NCBI GenBank assembly: GCA_005222125.1
Contig: CP029202.1
Location: 1,116,001 to 1,180,000, forward strand
Reading direction: 5' to 3'
Length of the DNA stretch: 64,000 nucleotides
Origin: Spiroplasma melliferum
Lineage (GTDB): Bacteria > Bacillota_I > Bacilli_A > Mycoplasmatales > Mycoplasmataceae
In this document: positions 12,488 to 23,756 of the stretch, in pieces
How the letters are laid out: each line of letters opens with the position of its first letter
Numbering within the stretch: position 1 is the stretch's first letter
Program-made: the position numbers and the translations under genes
Notes under the pieces: model-generated
The model's input: the letters and a program-made list of their open reading frames with translations, nothing else
The model's database searches: none
What the model was told of the DNA's origin: nothing

Positions 12488-13279
12488 TTAAAACCTATCA
12501 AATGTTTCAGGATAAATATTATCATACATATTAAGACTCTGCAAGATTTGAATTGTTTTTTTAGTTAATCTAATCTTTTCACTCTGCTTGTTTTCTTGAA
12601 TATGACGCAATAGTTCTGCTTTAACAATTGGTTGAATACTAAAGTATTGGATTCAAGCTAAAATCAATTGGGCAACAGTACAATTATATTTTTTAGCTTC
12701 TGTAACCAAAGTTTGATTTTCCAATGTATTAGCAATCGGAGAATATGCTTGCACCAAAATGTTTTTATTTTGACAATATTGCACACGATCTCATCGTTGA
12801 TTAAAAGGATTAAATTCAATTTGGTTTAAATTTGGATAGACACCCGTTTCTTCAAACAATATTTCAATCATATCCTTATCAAAATTACTTACACCAACAA
12901 CATTAATTAACCCTTTTGCCTTGCATTGCAGTAATTCAACATAGGCTTTAATGGTTTTATAAAAATTTAAATTTGGACGATGAATTAAAACAATATCTAA
13001 ATAAGTAACATTTAATCGTTTTAAAGATTCTAGAACAGCATTAGTAGTATTCCCTGCTTCAACATCATCACATCAAATTTTTGTTTCAATAATAATATCT
13101 TCTCGTCTTTGATTATTAGAATTTAAATATTTTTTAATTGCTCGCCCAACAATTTCTTCGTTTTGATAAACCTTAGCAGTATCAATAATTTTATAACCAT
13201 TTTGTAAAGCATTAATAATCGCTTCTTCTTTTTTTAAAAATAAAGTTCCAAATGCAATTTTCTCTAAGCGAAATGGCAT
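12488..13279 (-). CDS. Aldo/keto reductase
   Basis: NAD(P)H-dependent oxidoreductase of the AKR superfamily (TIM barrel), 263 residues. The catalytic tetrad is visible: Asp in IIDTAKVYQNEE, Tyr of the same motif, Lys in ETKIW and His in IHRP. VGVSNFD and NQIEFNP are the usual substrate and cofactor loop motifs. It begins 19 bp after glpX on the same strand and probably shares its transcript. The substrate is unknown; methylglyoxal or other carbonyl detoxification is a common role for such proteins. Confidence 0.92.
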
Positions 13280-13298
13280 TGCTCTAACCTCCTCTAAA

Positions 13299-14285
13299 TT
13301 ATTTACTATATTGTTTTAATAACTCTTCAACATTATCTATTATTGGATATTTTGATATAATTTGATGATAAATATTATTATAGCCAATAAAAGAATGAAC
13401 CACATATTCTTTGTCAACGATTTGTAATGGTTTTAAAACTGTTCCACCTGTTAAACTAGCGGCAAAAAACATTGCTTGTTTATCAGCAACTAAATCTTGT
13501 TCAGAAAAAATTGTGTTGTAACTAATTTTTTTCTGTTCTAAACCTTGCTGTTCAATTTTCATTCGTAATGCTGTTTCTTTTTCATTTGGTCAAATTTGCT
13601 CATAACGAATTAAACGCGCAAACATTTTATAATTAGTTGCAATTGCTAATGCACTCATTAGAACTCCTTCTGGGGCACCCCCAATTCCATACAAAAAATC
13701 AGCCTTTTTTAAAACAACATCAATTGCTCCTAATACATCTCCTTCATTAATTAATTCAACTTTAATGCCTAATTGCCGCATTGTTTTTATTATTTTCTGA
13801 TGACGGGGTTTATTTAAAATAATACATGACAAATTTTGTTTAATCTTTAATAAAGCTAATAAAATTGCTTCAATTGGTTGATTAAAATCAACTGTTACAG
13901 CTAAGTTTTGTGATAAAAACAATTTTTCCATATACATTTCTGGAATTTGTAACATTGTATTATTTTTAGCAATAGCAATACATGAAATTGAACCCGGTTC
14001 ATTTTTACTAGCCGGTATTGTCCCTTCAATTGAGTCAACTGCAATATCAATTGTAATTGCTTGTTGATGTGAAAAAGTTTGCCCTTGATATAACATTGGT
14101 GCTGCATCAAGTTCACCTTCACCAATTGCAATTTTTGCCTTAACATCATTACTTGTTAATATTTTATTAATAATATCAACTGCTTTTTGGTCTAACATAT
14201 TTTTATCATTTTTACCAACCAATTCATATGAAGCAATCACAGCTAACTGGACCGCACGTAAAAATAAAAGACTATTTGTTTCCAT
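13299..14285 (-). CDS. glpX: Class II fructose-1,6-bisphosphatase, GlpX-like
   Basis: 328 residues including one TGA Trp. Metal-site motifs of the family are present: GEGELDAAPMLY, and VDSIEGT where the usual form is VDPIEGT. The substrate loop GIGGAPEGVL is intact. It hydrolyses fructose-1,6-bisphosphate, or a related bisphosphate, using Mg or Mn. Its place in a wall-less glycolytic organism could be glucan or pentose supply. The Pro-to-Ser change in the metal motif is odd but keeps the Asp ligand. It is followed closely by the aldo/keto reductase. Confidence 0.9.
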
Positions 14286-14327
14286 TGTTCATTCCTTTGC
14301 TTGCTAATAATATTTAATCATATAATT

Positions 14328-14361
14328 TCCAAAATAAAAATGTAAAATAACTTACATTTTT
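14328..14361 (-). terminator. Terminator after the EamA-type transporter
   Basis: AAAAATGTAA and TTACATTTTT form a 10-bp stem. On the minus strand it is followed by T-rich sequence. It lies between the transporter stop (14376) and the glpX start. Confidence 0.65.
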
Positions 14362-14375
14362 ATTTTTTATTAACA

Positions 14376-15536
14376 TTATTTTGTACTTTGTTTCGGAATC
14401 TTGCCAAATAATTCATGAAAGGCCCGCTTTCATCCAACTTTACTAGCATGAACTAAAAACTCATTGCTAGAAATAATAAAAGTACAAAAGACAATTGGAA
14501 TAACATAAACCCAATAATATCATGTTGGTTCTGAAATCTTATTTGGAACATGTGCGGCAATAAAAATATATTGGAAAATTGGTGTTCAAAAAAACATTAA
14601 TAATTGGGTTGAAGTTGTATAAGTTGGCCCAGACATTACTAAACATGCATAATATAACATTCGAGAACTACCCATAATAATTCCTCCAGCAAGTATAATT
14701 AATGCATAATCATAATATTGAAAATTAGCAAAAATTTTATAACCATCTCAAAAACTTTGATGGGAAAAAACTGCAGCAATTGGTGTTCCTAATAATAACA
14801 TTAATATCGCTGAAGAACTTGTTTTAATTGAAACTGTTTCATGATTTGTAAATTTAATTTTTGAAGAACTCATTAAATGTGACATTCCTAATGCTTCCAT
14901 TGCATAAAAACCAGCTGTCACTAGCGCTAAACACATTCCTCCAATGGATGACCAAGCTAATCCTTCTTCAATTGCAAAATGAATTGACATTCCTAAAATT
15001 AAACATGTAGAAATTGCTAAAGCAGTCCATGTGTATTTACTTTGACGAGCACGAAAGAAAATAGTACTTCCAACTGCCGCTAAAATAACATTTAAATTTA
15101 ACAATAATCCTGGAACAGTTCCATCTGTGCCACCTTGGTGATTAATTGTTAATAAAACTGATAATTGAAAAAATACCATTGCAACTGGGCCACCTAAAAA
15201 ACCATATAAAACAATTAATCAAGTTTCTTTGTGACGAAGTAATTTTAAAAAATTAATAAAATTTTTTGGTTTATAAAAAATAAACATCACAAAAGTTGCC
15301 ATTATTTCTTGAACTGTCACATAAAAAGTGGCATTAATTGGCGCCGCTAAATTACCGTATGGTCCTTTTTCTGGAATAATATATAGCATTAATGGGACAA
15401 TAGAGTACCCAACTGCAGAAATTAATCCATACATAATTCCCAAAATAATGCGGCGTTTTGTACGAATAGTATCTAATTCATTTTTTACATTTTTTTCCTT
15501 TTGTAGTAGTTGATCTGTGTTAACCTGATCTGCCAT
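14376..15536 (-). CDS. EamA/DMT-type membrane transporter
   Basis: 386 residues with about ten TM segments after a charged N-terminus of some 30 residues (TIRTKRRIILGIMYGLISAV). The pattern of paired hydrophobic segments with short loops (LILAGGIIMGSSRMLYYAC, YWVYVIPIVFCTFIISS) fits the drug/metabolite transporter superfamily. Four TGA Trp codons were merged. The start has no closer alternative. It probably moves a metabolite or sugar; the substrate is not evident. It heads the minus-strand cluster with glpX and the reductase but has its own terminator. Confidence 0.78.
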
Positions 15537-15656
15537 ATTTATATTTCCCTAATCCATTCTTTTTTGCTATAATTTATTTTTCTTTAAAAACTATTAATTA
15601 TATCTTACACTAAACATAAAAAAAGTTAAACTTTTTTAACCTTTTTTATATAACTT

Positions 15657-17650
15657 TGTAAATTGTAAATGCAAGTGCAACAAATCTATTAATTTATAAG
15701 ACCACAAAATAAAATTTATTTAGGATTGAGTCCTGTTGAATATAGAATAACTCAATCCTTTTGATATGCTTTATGGTTTAATTTCGCTACACAGATTCTT
15801 TATTTTTAAAAATACGCTTTCTCCTTACTGTTTTTTTCTTACTTGCATCAAGATTTATTTTTGTATCTTTTAAGATATTGTTCATTGTTAATGGTTCATG
15901 TCTAAAGTTGCATCTAAAATTAGTGCTATTTCATCATTGCTGTCAGTTAAATGGAACAAACCGCTTCTTATTATTTGAATTTAACTCATTCCATTCCTTT
16001 TATTGGTTGAAATTCAGAATAATTCATTTATTGTATTATAAAATTAGTTTTAGTTTCAATTATTGTTTCCCATCTAACCCTAATTTGCTTAAAAATACTA
16101 GGGGACTTTTTTTTTTTTTTTAAGTATAATTATGAGTATCACACAAAAGGAAGGTGACAATTAGATGAAACGGTTATTAACACTTTTTAGTGTTTTTGTT
16201 TTAGGTTTTGGTAGTAGTTTAGGTGTTGTTAGTTGTACAGTGCGAGCAAAACATGAGCCTGATGACAACGATGAGTTAGATCGCAATCAAGATCTTGAAA
16301 TTTTAAATCAAATAAAAAAAGAAGCAAAGCAAACTTTGTCAACATGATGACAATCAAAAACAATGATTGACATTATTAAAGATTATCCAGAGCAAATATC
16401 ATCATATGAAGAACTAGTCGCAGAGTTAAAAACAAAAAATGATGGTTTATTAACTTTAACGAGCACAGCAATTAGTAAATATCGTTTTTTAAATCAGTTG
16501 CTTATTGGTTTTAAAGCAGAGTTTGATAATTTGAATCAGCATTTACAAGATCGATATTCAAATTATTATGTTGATATAATGCCATTATTCTTAGGAGAAA
16601 ATGACATTTCATTTGATTTATATAATATCAATTTTGATAAGATAGCAAAACTATTAGCAGATACTCCCCAAGCAGTATTAGGAATTACAGTCCAAGTTAA
16701 TATTGCTTATGAAGTGCGTTTTAAAGGAATACCATCGCGGGATAACATTCAAGTTTCAATAACTACAACGAATGATTCTGAAGTTCTAAATAATATTCAA
16801 GATAAAGTTGAAAACTATTTTGTTAATTTTCTTGATACTATTTTTAAACCCAAAAACTATTGAATTATATCGGATCAATTTTATATGAACAAGGATATTG
16901 TTTGACCAATAATTAGCAAAGAATTAAGCGACAGAAATATTTCGTTTCAACATCATATTAAATTCCCTATACTACAGAAAACAAATAAGTCTAATGTTTA
17001 TCTAAGACAGACTTTGTTTCCGTCTGACTCTGTTTTGGCGTGGGCCGGTGAGGGTTATGACCCACAGCAATTAACATGGCAAAATTTTCTTTCATTTTAT
17101 AAAAAAAATTTATTGATTTTGAAAATCTTCAAGTTGAAGAGGGCTATTATATTTTAAAAGAACTAACATGGTTTATTCCACAAAATTTTATGATTGAAAA
17201 TCTACCATTTAAAAATAATTTATATCGCATAAACTTGAAAGAAAAAAGTTATTTTACGATATTAAAAACGCAATTTGATCAACAATTGGAAGAATTTACG
17301 AAAGTAATAGTGGGTTTTTGACATTATTATCAATTAGAAACATACAATGAAAATCATAATCTTGTTTTTAAGATAAACCAAGACGTATTTAATAACCTAT
17401 TATCATATATTAATAGGTGGAAATCTACTAGTTATTTAGAAGTATTTAAATTTCTTCTTAATACTTATCAAAGCGCATTACAAAATCCAACACCTTGGTA
17501 TGTTTATAATACAACACATGGTTTTATATCAAATACTAATTTTATTAAAAATCAAAAATCTTTGATAGTAAAAATAAAATATTTTAGAAAAAACCAAGAA
17601 AGTTGAAGCACTTTTGGTTACCATAGTTTAGCGTATGGTTTCTGAATTTA
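15657..17650. repeat. Long inverted repeat, left copy (about 2 kb)
   Basis: This segment recurs in reverse orientation at 27480-29471. Both copies start with the TTGTAAATTGTAAATGCAAG junction motif, continue through a decayed IS-like stretch, and then carry the same lipoprotein gene. Identity looks very high over the first 1.3 kb and drops toward the inner end. The two copies enclose about 10 kb of exported-protein genes. Confidence 0.9.
15720..16115 (-). mobile_element. Decayed IS-like sequence, left copy
   Basis: The minus strand near 15730-15790 resembles the end of the IS3 remnant at 9410 (the GAAATTAAAC and AAAAGGATTGAGT block), but the inner 18 bases of its AGGATTGAGT hairpin are inverted. 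Upstream, a degenerate reading frame with VPFNWQQWW and RRKRIFKNKESV remains, whose family I cannot name. There is a run of about 17 T at 16108-16124. No intact gene. The right-hand copy is at 29010-29400. Confidence 0.5.
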
Positions 17651-17735
17651 CCCCGAACCCAATGAAGAGAACAGTGGTTATGACAGTGACGGCAGATGAT
17701 TTTTATTACAAAAAATAGAATTTAAAGTTATTTAA
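16165..17735 (+). pseudogene. Large lipoprotein, frameshifted copy A
   Basis: A signal peptide with lipobox GVVSC (MKRLLTLFSVFVLGF...) begins a protein of about 520 residues. The frame is open to 17157 (330 residues), but at the A8 run 17101-17108 it loses one base relative to the copy at 27429-28964. The rest (IENLPFKNNL..., LQNPTPWYVYN, LLQKIEFKVI) continues in another frame to 17735. The A-run could allow slippage. The family looks Spiroplasma-specific. The first 300 residues are nearly identical to copy B, so duplication was recent. Confidence 0.8.
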
Positions 17736-17818
17736 GTTTTTAGGAAAGATTTAATTAAATATGTAAATTGTAAATAACATTAATCTAAGCAAATTATTAT
17801 AATCAATTTTCCCTAAAT

Positions 17819-17852
17819 AAAAAATGCATCTTAAAAGAGATGCATTTTTTAT
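17819..17852. terminator. Bidirectional terminator between lipoprotein copy A and adhesin-like gene
   Basis: AAAAATGCATCT and AGATGCATTTTT form a 12-bp stem with A-run before and T-run after, placed between two convergent genes. At 17763 there is also a partial GTAAATTGTAAAT junction motif. Confidence 0.8.
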
Positions 17853-17871
17853 CATTATTTTAAATTATTTT

Positions 17872-19821
17872 TTAAAGCAAATTTAAATCTTTTAATGTTC
17901 TAGTACCTAATATATCACTAATTATAGCTAATATTATAAATTTTAAAATAAAATTATCTCTTACTGGTAATAATGGCGTTATGTCATCTTCAATTTCAAT
18001 ATCTTCATGTTGACGAAAATATTCTTGACTACAACTCATTGGTTCATATTCTTGACTTACTCTTGAAATTAGCTCTTTTATAGTTTTAAATGGTTTTTTC
18101 ATATTTTTATACATTTTTTTCCAAACACTTTTATTTGCTATTTCCTTACTACTAAAATATTGATTAATTGTATCTCGCAATGAAGTTGAAACACTTTGTC
18201 TATTATGAAAGTAGTTATTAATTTCATTTTTTAATCCTGCCTCAATTCTTTCTCTTCTATTAAAATTTTTTTCAATTTCATTTTTTAATAATGCCCATTC
18301 ACCCTCGGGACTCTCAAGATATTTATCAATCTCACTTATTATTGAAGGAAGGATAGACTCTTCAAATTCATTTGAGTTTTTATCTTGTTGTGCTCCTTTC
18401 TCATCTAAATAATTATCAATTTTATTTAAAACTGAAGAAGTTCCACTTGTTGAAGGTTTTGATTCTGTAGCTAATGCCTTATTTACTGCTATTGTTAACA
18501 ATTTTGGTAATTCTTCATTTAAATTGGATTGTGTCATACCACTTGTTGAAGGAGTAGTCATATCAGGATTTTCTGTTGTTTGTCTTTTTTTCCGAAATTC
18601 ATCATGTATTTTTGCTATTATTTTAACTTGACTATTTTGTATCTTTCTTCCATTAATTTTTTTTCATTCAACAATATCATTATTACTATCCACGATTTCA
18701 TTGTAAGATTCAAAATAATCACGTTGTCAATAACCATCTTCATATCCAATATACGAAGTTATTCGAATTGATTCATTATTTTTTAATCTTAACGAACTAT
18801 TATAATAATAACTAAAATTTTCTCAAATTAAATAAGCAAAAGAATTTAACTCTTTTAAATTAAGTTTATATTTAACATCATTATATGAAGGAGGAAAGAC
18901 TGAAAATATGGTTGTTAATTTATTAATAAAATCATATTTATCATTAATAAAGAAAAGTGTATTTATTCTTTCTCAAATAATCTTGTTAATTTTAATTTTA
19001 ATTTTTGTTCTTGTTGATCATTCAACAACATTGTCTTTTCCAATACATTGGTCATTATCATATCGATATTTTTCTTGGAGACCTGTATTCAATTCTTGCT
19101 GTAAGGTAAAGTTATCTTCATTATTTTTTAGCTCTGTTGCTTCACCAAGAATCTGATTATATTTTCAAGGGTTTTGTTGATCTCAATAATAATATGTATA
19201 TCCAGAATACGAATTAATTTTTACAGCTTGATGATTAAACTCTAAATTAAGAAATAAGTTATAATAATAAGGAAAATTTTCTCAAATTAAATAAGCAAAA
19301 GAATTTATGTCATTATCTGTAATTGAGCTTCATCATGCACTATAATCTTCTTTATGAAAACTAGCAATTCCATTTTTTAATTTAATTATAAAATCTTCTT
19401 TTAAATTTAGCATAAATAAAAGAACTATTTCCATTCAAGTATTAGTTGTTATTGTTAACTTTAATAAATCTGGTGCTAAAAATTTATAATATTTTTCAAG
19501 AACATTTTTTTGAAAAGAAGGCTGGTCTACAGTTAATAATTTAGGCATTACTTTTGGTACTAACACCGCCAATTCTTTATCTAATTCTAACTGCATAATA
19601 GCGCGTGCTGAAGAAGGCACTATTTCAAATTTTTCTATTGTTTTTTCTGGTTTTGTTAATTTTTGATCATCATATTCATTTAAACCAATAATTTGATTTA
19701 TTTTTGTTTTTTCTAATTGTTTGTTATTAGTTATATGTTCATATGAGTTGTTAGCAACTGCAAGAGACATCCCATTCATTGCAATTGTTGTTGTACTTAT
19801 TAAACATAATATTTTTTTCAT
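17872..19821 (-). CDS. Adhesin-like exported protein with duplicated domain and C-terminal TM
   Basis: 649 residues, TGA codons merged. An N-terminal signal peptide (MKKILCLISTTTIAMNGMSLA) is followed by a domain that occurs twice: NSFAYLIWENFPYYYN and NSFAYLIWENFSYYYN, each with a GY..YW segment. The YKFLAPDLLK motif before it is shared with the propeller protein at 7896-9317. A Ser/Thr/Pro linker (MTTPSTSGMTQ, KPSTSGTSS) leads to about five helical repeats: NKIDNYLDE, SEIDKYLES, NEIEKNFNR, NEINNYFHN, DTINQYFSS. A C-terminal TM (FILKFIILAIISDIL) follows. The signal-repeat-TM layout resembles spiroplasma adhesion-related proteins, but I cannot assign it to a named one. Confidence 0.72.
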
Positions 19822-20011
19822 TTATGTTTTCCTTTCATTTTTTTATTATAGATTTAATATTTTCATAGTTAATTCCTTGGTTATAATATCATAGACCAAG
19901 AAAAAAACTAAACTTTAAAATACTTTTATAAAGTATCTCAAATGTTTAGTCCTTATTTTGTTTTATTAACACATTGTAATTTAATTGATAAGTTGCTTTT
20001 AAATAATATAA

Positions 20012-20626
20012 TTAAGAAATTATAATTTTAAAGTAAAATTTTGTTTGTGTCTTAGTTCACCCCAAGAAGGTTGAATTAGCAGCAGTGGCTTTAGCTGTTA
20101 GTTTAACATTAATAGTATTATTAACATATTCAAAATCTAAAAATAATTCACCATATGCTATAGCATATGTCTCTTTATCAGCAGTTGTATATCAAATATT
20201 ACCAATATTTTTTCTTTTTAACTTTGTCTTGTTTACTAAAGGTATTCCTGATACTATTTTACCCGAAGAATCAAATGAAAATAAATTTATTCAACCATTA
20301 CTATTTTGTGAGTCAAAACTAGTTCCTTCTGCTCATCCTTCATAACTATTTGATAATCCTTTTATTTGAAATAATGAGTATTTATTTTTAGGCAATAATT
20401 TTTTGGTTCAAAATAATACATTTTCATTAGAATTTATTCTTGCAAAACCTTCAACTTTAGTTACAGGTGTTTTTAATTCAATTTTTTCACAAATAATATG
20501 TTCTTTACTTATATTATTTTTTCTTTTTCTTAAATTTATTTTTTTTCTATTTTTTCTTATCGTACAAAATGAATTAGTATTTAATAAAAAAAATCTAGGT
20601 AATAATAATTCTAAATTCTTTTTCAT
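20012..20626 (-). CDS. Exported or surface hypothetical protein
   Basis: 204 residues with GAAAGGAC before the ATG. The N-terminus (MKKNLELLLPRFFLLNTNS) looks like a damaged signal peptide, and the next 35 residues are very basic. The remainder (IKGLSNSYEGWAEGTSFDS, then IWYTTADKETYAIAYGELFLDF) is beta-rich, like the C-terminal GWAEG / surface domains of exported spiroplasma proteins. A frameshift in the signal region is possible. No function is recognised. Confidence 0.5.
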
Positions 20627-20726
20627 AATTTATTGTCCTTTCTTACTTAAAAGATTAATTAAAATATCATTTTTTAAATTTATCTATCTATAACAATAAA
20701 TTATTCTCGATATATTTTTTAATTAT

Positions 20727-22364
20727 TTATTTCATTACTGGATATATTAGAAATGAAACACAATTACTTGGTAATTTATCTTTCCCAACCCCAGCAAAAG
20801 AATAATATAAACCACTATTTAAACTTTCACCAAAACTAAATAAAGCAGCTCAACTTTCATTTTCAAAATATTTTCATGCTAAAACTGAACCTCCTTGATT
20901 ATTAGTATCAACTATTTTTTCTCCTTTTGTTCTTTCAAATAATGGATGTGATATTAAATTAAATAATTCAATATCTTCTAAGTCAATTGTTTCTTCAGAG
21001 GTTTTAAAATCATCTACTAATACCTTCAAAACTCCTTTTAAACCATCTCTTTGATTTTTATCTGCTAACTTTTTAAATAGTAAATTAGAAACTTTAAGTT
21101 CAACTGCCTGAGTTGTAATTTTTAAATTATTGATATACTTTCAGAAAGCAATAATAATTTTTGCTCAATTATTTAATTTCTTATCAATTGCCCCTTTTGA
21201 CAATTGCAAAGTTATCATTAAATCTTCTCCATCACTACCTTTGACATTTCCTGACAAACCCATACCATAAATATTAATATAAGTTAAATTAATTTTAAAA
21301 GTACCTAAACTTAAATAAGTTGTTTCATTAATATTGAAAGCGGGACCAATTTTATTCTTATAAAAATTAACAAAATCACCTTCTGTAACATTTTCAATAG
21401 TCTTCGCTGTTTCATCGCCTTTAAATCAATTAGCTAAGGTTAAACTATTAATATTTCGATCATCTTTCAAACTATCAAAACCCTTGTTTTTAGCAGATAA
21501 ATCTCCCTTCATAGCTTGTTCTATTATTTCAACAGCATTATAAGTTATTTCTATATTTTTAAACTCTTTTTTACTATTAATATATTCTTTAAATGAAAAT
21601 TTTAATCTTTCATCTAAAGCAGTAGTTTTTTCCGAAAAATCTCATTGAACCTGATCATATAAGGGTTTAAAAATATCATTCGTACTAAAATCAGCATTTT
21701 CTAATTTATTAAAATACTCTTGAATATTTTTAACTAAAAAAGTTGTTGCTTTATCAGAAAGGACTTTTAATGCTGTCGTATTTTCAGTGACATTATAAAT
21801 TGTAGAAATTTCAAAACTTGAAAATAATGTTTTAAAATTAATACTTACCACAGCTTTAAAATCAATCCGAACAGCACCAAACGGTTCTGGATTAATATCA
21901 ACGGGAAATTTATTTTTTATCGCTTCAACATTTACAAAATTAACATTAATAACACTACGGTCTTCATCAAAAGTCAATGGCATACTATTAGGAAAATAAT
22001 TTGAATATTCATTCTGTAAATTATAATTTACTGTTTCAAAAATCTTCGTAAAATCATTAATAAAATAATTTGCTAATTTCTTATCTTCAGCATTGCTTAA
22101 ATTCAATTGATACATTGAATTTCCACTATCAACTTTCTAATAAATTTTTGCTAAATTATTTTTTCCACTATCAACATACATTTTTTCTTTTATTTTCTCA
22201 GTAATTGCAGTAACCGCTTTTGTTTGAATCTCAGATAATACTTCAAGATCACGCGCAGTTGTATCTTCCTTTTTCACCGTAGTTTTTTTATGACATGCTG
22301 TAATATTTGAAACACTAGTTCCAACTAAGGTTACAACGCCTAAAACACTTAATAATTTTTTCAT
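20727..22364 (-). pseudogene. Lipoprotein paralogue with amber codon
   Basis: A single frame of 545 codons with a lipobox (NITAC) and one TAG at codon 76 (22137-22139). The intact paralogue at 23757-25412 has Glu at this point (LYEKVDS). The rest aligns along its whole length (NYFINDF, NITAFWKYIN-like segments, NWFK, GMGLSGN). Re-initiation at 22115 would give a leaderless protein, so a surface product is unlikely. A single nonsense change suggests recent loss. Confidence 0.82.
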
Positions 22365-22670
22365 AGTTTTTTTCTCCTATTTGTTGTATTGTAATTTTTT
22401 ATTTTAAAACAAAATTAAAATATCATCGGAGGAGGATTATTTTCTTTAATAAATAGATAAATTCATTTCGTAGCAAAAAAATTAATAATTATATCATATA
22501 AGTATCTAAAAATATAGACAGTAAACATTGACAAGTCCTTCTCTTTCTATTAAATAACATTATTGATACTTATTTAATTAAAACTATATTTATAATTTTC
22601 AAAATTAATCTATTGCCTTATTTTTTATTATAAAAAAAAAAAAAAAAAGCAAGGATATTACTTATCTAAA

Positions 22671-22702
22671 TAAAAAAAGAGTTTTAGTTTAAAACTCTTT
22701 AA
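22671..22702 (-). terminator. Terminator after the C39-like protease
   Basis: AAAGAGTTTT and AAAACTCTTT form a 10-bp stem, followed on the minus strand by a T-run. The stretch 22380-22670 upstream of the lipoprotein pseudogene holds no gene; it includes an A17 homopolymer at 22632-22648. Confidence 0.7.
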
Positions 22703-22774
22703 TGCTTATTTAATTTTATAACCTAAACTTATTACCTTTTATTTAAGGACAAATATTTAAGTTAACTAAATTTT

Positions 22775-23674
22775 TTAATTATAAATACTTATTCTGCCAT
22801 TATTTTCTAAACTAAAAAGATTAGAAATTTCTGATTGTTTTACTTGCACTTTTCCAAGAGTTGGATCTAAAATTAAGTATTGATAATTTTCAAAAGTTGC
22901 TGCTAATTCAATACCATAGATAACAACATAATGTCTCATATTCCCTGTTCAAGGATAGCGACCATAAATTGCTAAAGCCACAGGGAAGTTGTGCGATAAA
23001 CTATTTTTAATATCATAATAAAACATTTTTTGTTCATCATTAGTAACTCCAAAGTTTTGGTGTAATCTTTTATTAATATAGCGGCGTTTATTTGGTGTTG
23101 CTAATGCATTTAAACTTTTAAGCATATCTTCAGGAATGGTACCATGATAAGTCTCAGTATTCATTTGATATGATAATTCTTGCTGTGAAATTTTTTTCCC
23201 AGTAAAGTAATGGACTATCATTTGCAATGTTGCTGGACCACATCAATAGTTTGTTTCTTGATAAAACAAATTTAGTTGTAACGAAATAGAATCATCAGTT
23301 GTTGTTTTATCAAGTGTATATTTAATACCCATTTCCCCAATATAACTGCTTTCATCTCGTGCTGTAATTTTTGCATTTCATTGTGTAATGTTTGATATAT
23401 TAATATCATTAATATTTAAATTATGATATTTAGTTTTTAATTTATTTTTAATGTCACTTTGGGTTGGAATATGAATCCCATTCGTATTAATTGTTCCTAA
23501 ATCATCTTCGTTAATCATTGAACTTAATAAAACTGGATGTTTTACTGAATCAATTGTTAATTTTGAATTTCCACAAGCACAATGTAATATATATAAAATA
23601 AAACTTAAAAGTAAAACAACTAGAAAAATTAAATTAATATTTAATACTCATCATTTTTTTGTACTTTTTTTCAT
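22775..23674 (-). CDS. Membrane-anchored C39-like cysteine protease
   Basis: 299 residues. An N-terminal TM anchor (VVLLLSFILYILHC) is followed by a module of about 100 residues (DLGTINTNGIHIPT...IKYTLDK) that is also found in the proteins at 26345-26821 and 48073-49242. The C-terminal half has a papain-like C39 triad: Cys145 in NYWCGPATLQ, His248 in MRHYVVIYG and Asp270 in LILDPTLG. C39-type enzymes cleave leader peptides or other secreted peptides; here the domain should face outside and has no fused ABC transporter. It has its own terminator and is flanked by lipoprotein genes. Confidence 0.8.
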
Positions 23675-23756
23675 GTTTTTTTAGAGAATAAATTTTATAC
23701 TTTAAAATTAAAAATATTAGATTTATTCTTAAAATAATTAACTAACAAATTTCAAT

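Noticed and set aside
20085-20693. Two plus-strand ORFs of 86 and 96 codons
   Set aside because: The minus strand here has one 204-codon frame with several TGA Trp codons, an RBS and surface-protein-like sequence. The plus ORFs are its shadows.
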